This document shows, in pieces, positions 22,508-34,369 of a stretch of 64,000 nt of DNA (the first letter of the stretch is position 1; each line of letters starts with the position of its first letter). The notes below the pieces were generated by a model, which saw only the letters and a program-made list of their open reading frames with translations, was not told the DNA's origin and did not search any database. The DNA comes from Rutstroemia sp. NJR-2017a BVV2 (lineage: Eukaryota; Ascomycota; Leotiomycetes; Helotiales; Rutstroemiaceae), in NCBI GenBank assembly GCA_002946415.1, contig NJPS01000041.1:620001-684000 (forward strand), in the 5' to 3' direction. Both the position numbers and the translations under genes were made by a program.

Positions 22508-24694
22508 CTAACTAGCAGGAACAGTATAAGCATAAATCGACCAATTGATACATCCATACTCCCCCTCTGTCTCCAATGTCGTTCCTCCATTCTTCTTGTC
22601 TCGTGTGGAGGTATCACCTACAATTAGATTAGTATGGATATCAACTCGAATCTCGAACCTCGACAAGAAGGGAGGAGATCAACTTACAACCATCCACCGC
22701 ACTCCCCAGTAAAAACTTGCATCTATCCTCGTAGTCCTTAACCTTGAATTTCTGGCTAGCCTTGCAGTTCTCCAACTGTCCTCGCAGTGTCATAGGCGGC
22801 TTCTGGTAATAGCTGATCTTGATCTCTACCACCGTATCTGCGGTATTCGGCGGATATCTATAAATCTGATCTGAGAATGTGTCGTCTCCAAATTGCGAGA
22901 AGCTTCCAGTGCCAGCTGGTGATGTAACGGAAGGATCGATAACAATCTTATCACTAGAACAAAACTGGTTGATTGCGTCGATCCCTTGATCCCGTGTGAA
23001 TGCGGTAGCAACCTTGGGGGGTTGATAAGAGGCGCCACCGCACTTGAACTCGTCGGGTGGCACGTAGGGCTTGCGCGTTATGGTCCAGTGCACGCATTCA
23101 TCGTCAATGACCTCGCCGCCGGTACCGATATCACATGCATTTATCTTGGAAAGTAGATCGTTACAGGTGTCTTCGGATATAATAACGAGTCCCCTTGGAG
23201 TTGCACATGAATCAGATGATGCAGATCCCCAGGAGACGGAAATAGTCGTGTCAATTTGAGGATCTTTGGATGTTGGCGGGGTATAGCGTTTGGAAATAGC
23301 AGGTTTGTCGGCGCCGGTTGATTGTAGGTTGTTGGTCGAGCAGAAATCTTTTATTTGTGACTACGTATTGAAATTAGTCTATACCTGAGCATTTTTGGAA
23401 CGAAGCACTTACGGCGAGTAAATCATCGCGTTTCTCAATAGCCGATGGCGTTGAAATTTCACGCTTTGCCTTCCTTGCAGGTGCAGCGGCAGCTGGCGAA
23501 CAAGTTGCTGTTGGGACTGGTTTTGGAGGAGGTATGTAGGGATAGATGTTCCATTGGTAAACACCTCCACAATCAACATCCAACCCATGTTTTCCCGATG
23601 GAATCATAGCATGTAGATCTGAGGCAGAGCCTACATAGCATTAGTATTCTCTCAGGATGGCCAATCAAGCCTCCAGTCAACTAGGATGCAGACGCAGGTG
23701 AGAGCTTACATTTCGCAACCGCATCGTTAAAAACCGCAACACAATCACCAGGGCAGTTCGGAGCCCCCGGTATCCAATCAAACTCAAAGTTCCAGCCCTC
23801 ATAACCCTTGTTCGTCGGTGGTGGTGTTCTTCCCACCAGCCCCCTTTTCGCCGACGGGATGTCTTGATTCGTCAAGTTCCTCGTCTGTGGTTTACTTAAA
23901 TCACCGCTACAGAATTGAGCAGCAAGAGCCGCGAAAAAGTTTGTTTCAACGTCAACAGCGGTAGACGAATCACCTCCGCACGCAGTGAATGGTACCCATT
24001 GATACTTCGCGTCATCTTCTTGAGAATCGGGATCGACGGCATTTATACCATCTTGGGCAGTTTCAGGGTAGTCGGGGAAATTGTCGCCATCTCCGCTACC
24101 ATCATCGGAGTCTGGGGAGATAGAAGCTAGCGGAACAGTGGTTGTGCTATCTTGGATGGAGGGTGCGGGACTGCAGGTTGTAGATGTAGCGCAGGAGCGG
24201 CTGTTTGTGGGGCAGACAGTTGATGGGTAGGCGCTGTTGGATGTGACGTAGATATCTATTGAGCAAGATACAGTACAAGCTTCGTATGTTGCTGGTGTAC
24301 ATACAGGATCAGTGGGAACAGTGGGATCAGGTTCTGGTGTAGGGATGGGTCCTTCTGGAGGAGGAGGTGGTGGTGGCCCAACTGGCCAGCCGATGGGGAG
24401 AATGGGCACGATCCAGATTGGTCCCCCAGATGAGACAGCGATGGTGGTACTTGGTTCGACGATTGACGTTGGGCCTGGTGCAATACTCGATATATATGTG
24501 ATTGTGAAAGTACTATCCGAAACAACGGTGGTGACAGTTAGTCCCGCTGCAACTGTTGATGCAGACGTGGACGCAGCAGCTTGTCGGGGCACAAGTACCG
24601 CTGCCAAAGTAGTCATTGGATTGCTTGGGGCAAAGACCTCAGCGAAGCCAGGAATAGCGAAGAGCCACACGAAAGAGGTTCGAGACAAGATCAT
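22508..24694 (-). CDS. Secreted multidomain Cys-rich protein (unknown)
   Basis: Four exons (24694-23710, 23630-23413, 23360-22688, 22617-22508) join in frame to 661 residues. The start at 24694 gives a signal peptide (MILSRTSFVWLFAIPGFAEV); an upstream in-frame Met at 24754 would bury it. A Ser/Thr/Pro-rich region and a PPPPPPP run (~110) lead into a short cluster (TPATYEACTVSCSIDIYV) like the linker regions of fungal chitinase-related proteins. Three similar Cys domains follow, each with the layout Cys - helix with LLxx(I/V)xxC - GG/D - Cys - W-x-I: near NCPGDCVAVFNDAVAKC, near DTCNDLLSKINAC, and at the C-terminus near DRCKFLLGSAVDGC. This layout occurs at the C-termini of some fungal secreted chitinases, but no GH18 domain is present. 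It is probably extracellular. Its 5' end faces the secreted peptidase-like gene at 25398. Confidence 0.78.
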
Positions 24695-25397
24695 CTTGAT
24701 AATGGTATGAATGTGCTTCTCCAATGTGGTGACTCTGGAGATTTGAACATACACTTCTCATGCTTCTTCGAAAAGATATAAGAATTCTATCTCCCAGTGT
24801 TCCTCGAATCCTGCCACCGTCATCTTCACACGAAACGGTCAAAGGATCCCAAGCCTCTACTCAAATAGCATCTCAGGAGTCAAGCTTACACAGCGACCGC
24901 GAAGCGATCACAGAGCCACCAGAAAGTGACCACGAAGCGGCCACGAAGTGATAATGCCAAGTTGAAGACACCAGTGATAGAGGGCATAAGGCTTAACTCC
25001 TTACTCCCGGGAGTTGGTATTTTCGTGCTCACCGAGGGGACCTTTAGGTCAGAATAACCTCTACCAATCAAGACTCATGTTTCAACACCACGAGTCTATT
25101 CACGAAGTTTTTCTTGACTAAATATGTTGATTCTGGGATAAATCCGTTGTTGGAACAGTCAGAGGCTGAAGGAATGCTCTTCGACAGCGAAATATAGAAT
25201 TCGACGATGCGCAGTAGATAGGATCAGGATTCAGAAAATGTTCACAGCCATCTATCTAACGATGCACTTTTCCCTCAGCTATAACGTGATTCTTACTGTA
25301 TAGCCAAGACGACGAGTTTATAAGGACTACACAAGTAGAAAGGAAATCTCTTCGGAGCACCAGAACTTTTCAGTACATCTTGATCTATCCTGAAACC
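24695..25397. promoter_or_regulatory. Divergent promoter region between two secreted-protein genes
   Basis: This 703-nt interval separates the start codons of the minus-strand Cys-rich secreted gene and the plus-strand peptidase-like gene. It must carry both promoters. No specific binding site can be claimed. Confidence 0.45.
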
Positions 25398-26763
25398 ATG
25401 TATTTATCCACGCAGATATGTTTTTGCGTCATTTCTGGCCTTGCATCTGCGTGGCCAAACCCAATTCTCGACATCGCACCAGACAATTCCACCATCACCA
25501 GTACTCTGGTATCCAGAGACGTATCAACCTCAATCATCTGGGATACAAAAGGCGGTGTCAGTGTAGGCGGCTGTTCTGGCTATGTAGATAAGATCAACAA
25601 GGCCTACGATGAAGCAGTGTTGATGGCATCTGGTAAGAATATTTCGTCTCTCTTGCAGAATATCAACTAATTCTCAACAGAGGCATCTACTGCAGTGAAA
25701 GCATTGAAAGCAAAAGTACCACCTAAGGGTAGCACCGGTGCACAATTCAATGATCGATTAAAGTGGTTGAAATACCAAAAGCTTGTTGACAGGCTCTTTG
25801 GTATCAAGGTCCAAGTGGACGTTGATTCTCAACCGGGAGATGTAGCAGGAAAACTCGACCAACTCATAACTGTCTTTGATAGCATCTCCGGACCAGCTGA
25901 CACAGTCGCCCACCCACCCCCAGCAAATGCACAAGACAAAAAGCGACTTTTCTGCGGTGACGGAAATTGGTTTTATGTTCATCCTCAGGGCCCGTTCAAA
26001 GACCAGCTAGGTGGCAGTAAGTGACTCTACTCTCATCCAATCTAATCACTAATTATTGATCAGATTATCCCAACGGTGCTTGGCTCATTCGCGGTACTGG
26101 AGCCGAGGTCACCAACCCCGCCGACCAAATTGCTTCCGTTCTCTGGCCTGCTAGAGTCTCCCCTGAGCGTGCAGCCGCCGGCAGAAAACTCAGCAACACT
26201 CCATGCTCTACAGACGGTAATGTTCATGTCGAAGGCCGCACAATCATCCAAAAGAACTTATTTTTAATTTGCCCGGATGCCTTGAATTACCCAGCGACTG
26301 TATCTGGATTCGCGAGTGAAATTACCAAAGATACAACGATGGATGATCCGAATATTGACAAGACGATTTCGAGAATTATGTTCCATGAGTTTGTCCATTT
26401 GTATCAGGGATTTCGTGATGAGAAGGCCATTCTTTTCGATGCGGATAAGGCTGTGCTTGGGAGTGATGGGAAGACTGCGCAACGCTCGAGCGAGGTATGC
26501 TATAGATGGCGTAAGTTTTCTGTTCCCGATAGTGAGTTAATTTTTAGCTGACGCTTTCTGAAGTGCGTGTGTGGCAACTAGCAATTTATGCTCCAGATTC
26601 TGCATTAACAAATCCTGAGTAAGTTTGAAGATGCCTCCGAATCATTTTTAAGTCTCGTAGCTAATCGATACTAAGTTCTTTTACTATGTTTGCATTAGTG
26701 GGTAAATCCTATAATCGCACATGGAGGAAAACTAACCTTGTTGCAGGCAGTCCATTTAAATGA
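25398..26763 (+). CDS. Secreted putative zinc metallopeptidase (HExxH)
   Basis: Six exons (25398-25632, 25681-26016, 26064-26494, 26548-26618, 26676-26701, 26747-26763) join in frame to 371 residues. The first ~20 residues form a signal peptide (LSTQICFCVISGLASAW). The motif HEFVH at residues 298-302 is a zinc-binding HExxH site. A segment NPDSFTMFAL near the C-terminus resembles the NADSY-type block seen in fungal 'putative peptidase' proteins related to deuterolysin-like enzymes, where an Asp can serve as third ligand. The N-terminal ~180 residues have a helical KALKAKVPPKG region and may be a propeptide. Exon 5 is only 26 nt. The last exon adds just five codons, so the C-terminus is the least certain part. 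Substrate is unknown. It is head to head with the secreted gene at 22508-24694. Confidence 0.78.
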
Positions 26764-27073
26764 GTGGCTATGGTTTGGTAGTGGAGGAAAGGCAACGATG
26801 GAACTCGGATTCCAGTCCACGTAGAGTTTAAGATGATGCGAATATGAGTAGAAGCCTGGTTCCAGAATGCGCTTGTCATGCTGTTGCTTTCATTTGTTGC
26901 TGGAGAAATATGATAAATAGATAAGGAATGTATAAAAAAGCATGGGAGAGAAAAAAGATTTTATCAAACTTAGGTTGTGGGTGTGAAGTTCACAATACAC
27001 TGCGCTTGGACGATGCATGAAATTGTGACTGCCCAGAAGCAACACCAGTGGAATATGTGCGGTCTAGAACACT
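26764..27073. other. Short convergent gap, nothing recognised
   Basis: About 310 nt between two convergent genes. No motif seen. Confidence 0.4.
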
Positions 27074-27907
27074 CTAACTCGGGTACCAATAGCGAACACG
27101 AAACGAAATCGAACTCGACTCAACATTTCCGCCAGGCAATTCTAGCATTGCCTTATTCATTTGGCGCTGCCATATATCGTCTCCCTCGAGCGACTGAAAG
27201 TGATCACCGAAATAGCGATTCGATGCTTCCTTGTCCTTAAATCTAGACTGCGACTCTTCATCTCGCCACTTGATTTGGAGATAATAAACCTTTGGCGTGC
27301 CTGGCTCCGTGACAGACCATCCCTCAAAGATATCTATCATATCTCCTAGTTCTTCATCGCTAGCTGATGCAAACTCTAAGGCTTCATATACGCCTGTTAC
27401 CTTTTTCGATGAACGTTCGATAGTCTCTGGGGTGGAGTGGGGGATTGTGAAGGAGATGAGCTCGATGATAGAATTGGGGAATTGTGCAAAGGCCAAGCCG
27501 GATGCGAAAGGGCTAGAGAAGTTGATGTGGTTGATGTTTGGTGGACCTTTAAGCAGTGGAAGTAATTGTTGTAGAGCAGGTATAGCTTCAGTAGCGATAT
27601 CTATCGAGAACCTTTTCTCGGTCCGGCTTGCTGTAGCGTAGGTCAGCGTGCGCATTCACAACCATGAAGGATAGATTGGTGTTCGTAGTAAAAGATCCTT
27701 ACCAACTAAAATAACAACACAATTTGGCCGTCCAACTTCTGCATCACGAAAAATATGGTCTTTCCCACGGGTGTATGTAGGATGGTGCTCAATCGCGTGA
27801 CAAAATGCCTCCAGCTTTGAGTATTCTGTTGACGTTTTCTCAAGCGGTAGCTTGCCGTCAGGGAAGGTCAGGCGTAACACGGTAGTGAATGAGGATAGTA
27901 TGGACAT
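27074..27907 (-). CDS. Probable dimeric alpha/beta-barrel protein
   Basis: Two exons (27907-27703 and 27630-27074) join in frame to 253 residues across a 72-nt GTAAGG...CTACAG intron. The first ATG in frame is at 27907. The protein looks like two ABM/Dabb-like halves: LEAFCHAIEHHPTYTRGKDH in the first half, and KVYYLQIKWRDEESQSRFKD followed by FGDHFQSLEGDDIWQRQMNK in the second. Fungal proteins of this kind are often annotated as alpha/beta-barrel or EthD-like, with functions ranging from monooxygenases to none assigned. No catalytic residues can be named. There is no signal peptide or membrane segment, so it is probably cytosolic. Assignment rests on overall pattern, not on a firm motif. Confidence 0.6.
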
Positions 27908-28270
27908 CTTCGACCTTCGAACCAAGGAGCAGCGTCAAAGGATGCAGCGAGTGGCAGAAATCAAATAGTGCAACTTCATCGTGGTGCAAAGGGAGGTGGT
28001 TGTTGGAATCTTACTGTGTCTATTTGTTGGCAAGTTATTTATAGTCAGCTGATTTCCCTATCCACCAGTACTAACTCATTCTACAGCCGAATTACAACCA
28101 CAAAAATCTCACTAAATCTAATAACTTTAATCTTTTCTATAAAATCTAGTTTTTGAGAATTTTAGTTCAAATTGAAGATATATCATAATTAAGCTTCAAA
28201 AAATCTCTGATAAATTTTCTGATATTTAAATCTGGATATTTAAAAAGTTAAAGTTTTGTTATTAGAGAAC
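27908..28270. other. AT-rich tract at transposon insertion site
   Basis: From ~28130 to 28270 the base composition becomes strongly A/T-rich, and the same kind of sequence resumes after the element at 34583-34740. The retrotransposon therefore inserted into an AT-rich tract, possibly an older mutated repeat. No gene is seen. Confidence 0.6.
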
Positions 28271-28483
28271 TGTGATGAACCCTACATACTTAGCCATGCT
28301 TCCTGCCTAAGGCATACGTAGTTACACTCCCTGCTTAATCAAACTCCCAGCCTAAGCTGCTGCAGCACTTAGCTAGCCTAGGCTGGCCTCCTGTATTTAA
28401 ACCCTTCGAGCTCTCAAGCTCTCTTAGTTCTTTAGTTGTTAATTCTAAGGCTAAATCTACTCTATTATTGAAGGTTCATCACA
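28271..28483 (+). repeat. 5' LTR of Gypsy element
   Basis: 213 bp with terminal TGTGATGAAC/GTTCATCACA. A TATTTAAA box-like sequence lies inside at ~28394-28402. It matches the 3' LTR except for C here and T there in the CCTAYATACT segment, a CpA to TpA change. Confidence 0.95.
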
Positions 28484-28682
28484 TTATTAACAACTCACAA
28501 TCCCGCCAGCCGACTGACGGCTATCCAAACAATATCAGCTAACTTATCCCTCTTTGCCTCTGATCACCCTGATTACTGAGCAGTAAGAGTAGACCTATTC
28601 CGAGAGATCCTCGACGTATGGTAATCCCCAATAACCCTTACGATATACCCCCTATTCAGCAACGACAACAACGACAAGCAGA

Positions 28683-30032
28683 ATGCCCCCTAAGTATTCA
28701 ATTAACACCTGTTCCACCGCTGGCGGTGCCCCGTCTTCTGGACAGTATGTCGACGTCCAAGGAGGAGCCAGTACAGACGACAATGACAATAGCAGAGATC
28801 AGAGCGGAACCCTCTCTCAACAAGAGGTGCAAAGCTCAGTATCCAGTACTGCTACCCCCCGAGCTACAGACGAAAGACCTGGGAATCTCCTCGATGAGCT
28901 TGAACAACTTACTGCCAAATGTATCGAACTGAAGCTATACAACAAGGACCTTTTACAACAATTAAAAGAACAGTCCGATCAGCTTGAGTAGCAAAGATCA
29001 GCCAGTATTCCACTCCTAACTGTTGAGGATAACAACCCTGCATCCCCACCTACCGTCCACTTTCGGCAGGGATCGGCGCTATTGGCCCCTCAACATTCTG
29101 CAATATACGACTCAATGGTACCTTCCATGCGTTCGCAGATCCTGAAGGTGGCAAATATGGCTAATAAGCTATCCGATGGCAAGTCGTTCAAAGCTTCCTT
29201 ATAGAAGGCAATAGTTCTTAACCGCCTTTCTGCATACGAGTAAACTCTGTTCAGCGAGAACCTGAGACGTCAGTACGTGCTTGATCAAGTGGAAGGGACA
29301 GCCCTGGAATTCCTAGAGGGCTTATACCTACAGCAGCTACCCCTGACTGCTGACGAACTGATCACAGAAGTTTCTGAGTTCTTGACCGATGCCTCTGAAG
29401 CAGAAAGAGCAGCAGACCAGTACCATGTCCTAATCATGGGCAAGCTTACCTTCTCCGAGTTCTACCGCCAGTTCCGACTTCTCGCAATCACTGCTAGGAT
29501 CACCGACCAGGCTACTATACGTCGTGATCTCACCAGCAAGGTTACCGATTTCTACTGCCGTGTATCAGGTATGGGTAGAATGGCAAGTTCTGACCTTCAA
29601 GGAGATGTCAAGGTTTACCAGTGGTTGGAATCAAATGAGGACGGCATCAAGCTAATCAATCTACCTACCTCGAGAACTGCCCCCGCTGCTACCACACGTA
29701 GGACCCTTGGTTCCACGTATATTTCAAGTCGCCAAGAGCTCTCAGCTCAAGCTCGACAACTGCCAATGCCTATATCTACAACATGCAATGCAACCCCTGT
29801 GCCACCTGCTAATACCCCTCGTCACTTCTCTACTGCCCCTTCTCCTGCCCCAGCCTACAACTGTGGCACTACGCCATTCTGTACTACCAACACGGATAGG
29901 GCTAGGTCTTACACCCTTCATACAGTTGGAGCAGTGGAAACAGAAGAGCTTGTCGAGGAGGACTACACTGATGCTGTCGAGGAACAAGATCCCGCAGCAG
30001 AAGCTGAAGCAGTTACCATTGCGCAAAGATAA
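28683..30032 (+). pseudogene. gag of Gypsy element, three premature stops
   Basis: One frame runs from the Met at 28683 to 30032 but is interrupted by TAG at 28989, TAG at 29202 and TAA at 29241. The translated product has a Gln-rich coiled N-terminus (LLDELEQLTAKCIELKLYN) and a capsid-like helical region (EFLEGLYLQQLPLTADEL, then FSEFYRQFRLLAITARI), followed by an Ala/Pro-rich stretch and an acidic end. A zinc knuckle is not intact: only a YNCG fragment remains near 29860. Gag would form the cytoplasmic particle. Upstream ATGs could extend the start by a few residues. The frame is +0 relative to pol at -1. Confidence 0.85.
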
Positions 30033-30040
30033 GAGATAAC

Positions 30041-33000
30041 CCGGGCAAAAGATGCCGTCTAGTTAAAGACTCCTTTCTAGGCGGGCTAAGAGATATGAGA
30101 TACTTGGATCTTACTACCTTAATGGGAGGAGAGCATATGACGCTCCCATATACTTTAATAAAGAATAGCCTCTTCATCCAATCCAAAGCTCTCATTAACT
30201 CAGGAGCAAATAGCTTCGTATTTATCGATACATCTTTCCTTAAACATCTTTCTCCTATTCTAAAACCTATCCTTAAGCGTTTGAAATCCCCCTTATAGGT
30301 CAAGGGCTACAATAGCACTCGTAGCCAGGAGATCATATATTACACTTTACTTAATCTTACAGTCGATGGCTGTGTACAATCATTTACCTTCTTTTTAATT
30401 ACCTGCCTTGGATCCCAACGTATTATCCTAGGACGATAATGGCTTACTGAGAACCGTGTACTTTTAGACTGTGCCTGTCGCCGACTTAAGTGGCCAGCCG
30501 ACCTGCCTTGTACCTTCAGCTACTCCGTCAACTTCGAAGTACGACTAGATAACCGACCTATGATCAACCGCTTCTACCAAGCTGATACCGATCGGAGAGA
30601 TAGATAACTAGATGTGTTCTGGAGGAAGAAACACTCCCAAATCCAGGCTAAAACAGTCAATAAAATTACCCTGTTCCGCAAATCAACCGAGAAGCACCTA
30701 CAAGAATCGGAATCAGACTCTACCTCCCCCGATTTTGCCCTGCCTGGCGGGTTGAATTCTAGTATAGCTAAAGTGGTCCTAATTGATACTGGGTCATCCT
30801 ACGAGAAGTTAGCGAAGCTGAGTACTGCCAAGATGGAAAGGGATTTGAGAGCAGTAGAAGCACTATCTTCTCCAGCTCCTAAGCGCTCCCCAAAGCCCCT
30901 CTGGATACCTCCTGCTGCATGCAAGCCCCCTGCTATTGAGATTTGTACTATCTCGGGTATTACCTTAAATACTATCTGCAAGAGGCACAGCGACTATAAG
31001 CTGTTTACTGTAACTTTGCAAGAATTAGACAGCCTAATCGACCAATATCGAGATGCCCAGAACGAAGAGCAGCAGAAAGCAGCCTTTATGGTCTAGCTTC
31101 TCTCCCCTTAATCCCGAAAAGCCGTAATGTACTCGTTGCTACAAATGGACGATTCTGTCGAGCTGCCAATCCCCGACAAGTATGCTGACTATGCCTATGT
31201 CTTCTCCAAAGCCGAATCAGATATCCTACCACCCTACCGTCCCTATGACTACAAGATCCATTTAGAGGACGATAGCGAGAAGGTGTTGAAGTACAGCCCG
31301 CTTTATAAGATGTCGCTAGAAGAGCTTGAAATAGTCAAGGAGTATCTCACTGAGAATCTGTCAAAAGGTTTCATCGAGCCTAGCCAAGTACCGTTTGTAG
31401 CCCCTGTCCTCTTTGTCAAGAAACCTATAGGTGGTCTATGCTTCTGTATCGATTTCCGAACACTCAATGCCCTTACCCGCAAGGATCGGTATTTGCTGCC
31501 TCTGATTGACGAAACGCTTGCCAGTATTACGAATGCAAAGGTCTTTACTAAGTTGGATATCCGTCAAGCCTTCTACCGTATTCGAATAGACCCTGCTTCG
31601 GAAGAGTATACTACCTTTCGAATGCGCTACGGAGCGTATAAGTACAAAGTTATGCCTTTCGGACTGATAAATAGCCCTGTAACCTATCAGTGCTATATGA
31701 ACGATATGCTTTTCGACTATCTGGATGTATTCTGTACTGCTTACTTAGACGATATCCTGATTTACTCTGAGAATAAGCTGGAGCATACAGTATATATGAG
31801 ACTAGTTCTACAATGCCTCTAAGATGCTGGCCTCCAGGCCGATATAAAGAAGTGCGAATTCGATGTCAAACGAACAAAGTACTTGGGATTCATCATCTCT
31901 ACTGAAGGTATTGAAGTAGACCCAGAAAAGGTTGCTGTTGTATAAGAATGGCAATACCCCAGTACTGTAAAAGGTGTTCAATCCTTCTTGGGCTTCTGCA
32001 ACTTCTATCGCCGGTTTATCCGTGACTTTGGCCTGATCGCAAAACCCTTGATCAACCTGACGAAGGCTGGAACTCGCTTCGACTTCGACGAAAGCTGTTA
32101 ATAAGCATTTAATATGCTAAAAGAGATGCTGATCTCTGCCCCTTTGCTCAAATACTATGATCATATACTCCCCTGTATGCTAGAAACCGATGTATCAGAT
32201 GGAGTAGTGGCTAGTGTGCTTTCACAGAAGTATGGAGATGACTATTTGCCTGTCGCCTATTTCTCTAAGACTATGTAAGCGGTAGAGCTCAACTACGAGG
32301 TGCACGATAAGGAAATACTAGCTATTGTTAAATCGTTCGTAAACTGGCGTACCGAGCTGACTAATACTCCTCACCAGATACGCATCTATACTGACTACAA
32401 AGCACTGGAATACTTTATATCAACCAAGTCTCTTAATGCTCGTCAAGCGCGCTGGGCTGAATTACTTGCCGACTACCACTTCTTGATTGTGTACCGTCCC
32501 GGAAAGCAGAACCCTCTGGCTGATGCTTTAACTCGCAGAACGGATGAATTGGACTCCCAGAACAAAGCTAAGAAGGAGAAAAGAGTACAGCAGCTGCTGA
32601 AGAAAGAGCAATTGGATCCTCAGATAATTGCTGCTCAAATACGTACCCACTTTTGCGAAACTGACTCCCAGCGGTCCGAGCTATATAGTATGACAAGTCC
32701 CCTGACTCTCGTCGTACGCGTTTTATAGGCAAACCGAGAGGCTAAAAGCTTGCAATCTCTGAGAATTGCGTCGACCGCTGACCAAGCCAAGCTTTCTATA
32801 CAAAATGGCCTTTTACTGTACAAAGGTCGTCTAGTCGTCCCTGATACAGCTAATTTGCGTACCCTTCTGATCCGCGAAGTCCACGACTCTGTGATAACTG
32901 TATATCCTGGCATTCGAAAGACTACCCTGCTGCTTACCCGCCAGTACTATTGGCATGGCCTTAAGAGCGATGTTGCCACTTATGTATGTAACTGCTATAC

Positions 33001-34270
33001 CTGCCGCCGCAGCTCAGTGCCAAGAGACAAGACACCTGGTTTACTGTATCCCCTGCCAATCCCTACATATGCTTGGGAACATGTCACTATGGATTACTGC
33101 AGCTTCAATAAGGACAAGCACGGATTCGACAATGTATTAGTTATCATCGATCGTCTAAGTAAGCAGGCTATTACTATCCCCTGCCATAAGACGATCGATA
33201 TACGCGAACAGGCTAAACTGTACTTGATGTACGTTTATCGGTACTACGGCCCACCAACCACTATGCTGTCAGACCGTGGCCCCCAGTTCATTTCCTCGTT
33301 CTGGAAGGAGTTTAATAGCATTCTAGGTACTGAATTGAAGCTGTCGACTGCAGACCACCCGCAGACAGACGGCCAAACTGAGATTTATAATCGGTACCTG
33401 CAAAAGCGCTTAAGGCCCTTCGTCAGCTACTACCAAGACGACTGGTCTGAATACCTTCCTATGATGGACTACGCCCAGTTGACGCTTCCGTATTCGTCGC
33501 TCGGAGACCTCCCGCTGTTCGAAGTACTCTACGGATATGCTCCTAGAGTCCCCTGGAGCTGGCAAGCCGACCGCCCTGCAGTTGATGACCTCAATATAGA
33601 TGACGCCCGTACATATGCCCGCCGCAACCGCGAAGCGCTTGAATATGCCCGCTCTGCTATACAGAGAGCACAAGACTGCATATCTAAAGCAGCTAATGCA
33701 CATCGAAGGCCTGTTGATTTCGATGTAGGCGACTATGTATAGCTGGATATGCGACATCTCCCGATGCAGCGACCATCAAGAAAGCTGGATTACCCCACAA
33801 ATGGACGCTTCAAGGTACTCGAGAAAATAGGCCACTCATTCCGCTTGGAGCTGCCTGACACTATACGTATCCATGATATGTTCCCAGCAGACAAATTGCG
33901 CAAAGCCTCCGATGATCCATTGCCTGGACAGTACAATGAGCCCCCGCCGCCACTCAATATCACAGGCACCGACGAGTACGAGGTCGATAAGGTGCTTGCC
34001 TGCAGAAAACGCTACAGATCACTTGAATATCGTGTTTCCTGGCTCAACTATGATGCTGATCTCACCTGGTACAAGGCTTCCGACTTAAAGACAGCACCGC
34101 AAAAGCTGCGAGACTTCCACTTAGCGAACCCCACGCTCCCTGGCCTACCTGCCCTCCTGCCTGAATGGCTTCGACTGTTCCAAGATGGAGAAGAGGACTA
34201 CGATTATACAGATGGTGATCATCCAATGACACTAGTACAAAAGCGTACCTTCTTTAGCTCATTTCTTTAA
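30041..34270 (+). pseudogene. pol of Gypsy element: protease, RT, RNase H, integrase, chromodomain
   Basis: A single frame runs from ~30041 to 34270 with no indel but twelve in-frame TAA/TAG codons (30296, 30437, 30605, 31094, 31109, 31820, 31943, 32099, 32102, 32276, 32726, 33740) and no TGA. Protease: the DSGA-type site reads NSGA at ~30197, so the catalytic Asp is lost. Reverse transcriptase: FVKKPIGGL, LDIRQAFYRI, VMPFGL and the catalytic YLDD (~31742-31753) are present. RNase H: LETDVSDG and a Glu in HDKEIL. Integrase: the zinc finger has its first His and the CxxC but Tyr where the second His normally stands (VYPG at ~32905). The D,D,E residues (VTMDY, LSDRGPQF, GQTEI) remain. A chromodomain follows at ~33970-34115. 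It is not translatable as a whole under the standard code. Confidence 0.93.
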
Positions 34271-34369
34271 CACGTTCCTTACCCCACGCTCATTTAATTA
34301 ATGCTAATAGACAGCTACTAAGCTAAGATAACGACGCTCGAGGACGAGCTTATTTGGAGGGGGGGGTAG

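Noticed and set aside
28683..34270. Element using TAA/TAG as Gln codons as a genuine alternative code
   Set aside because: Host genes end normally at TAA/TAG, and His-to-Tyr and Asp-to-Asn losses at active sites fit mutation better. Kept only as a minor alternative in the findings.
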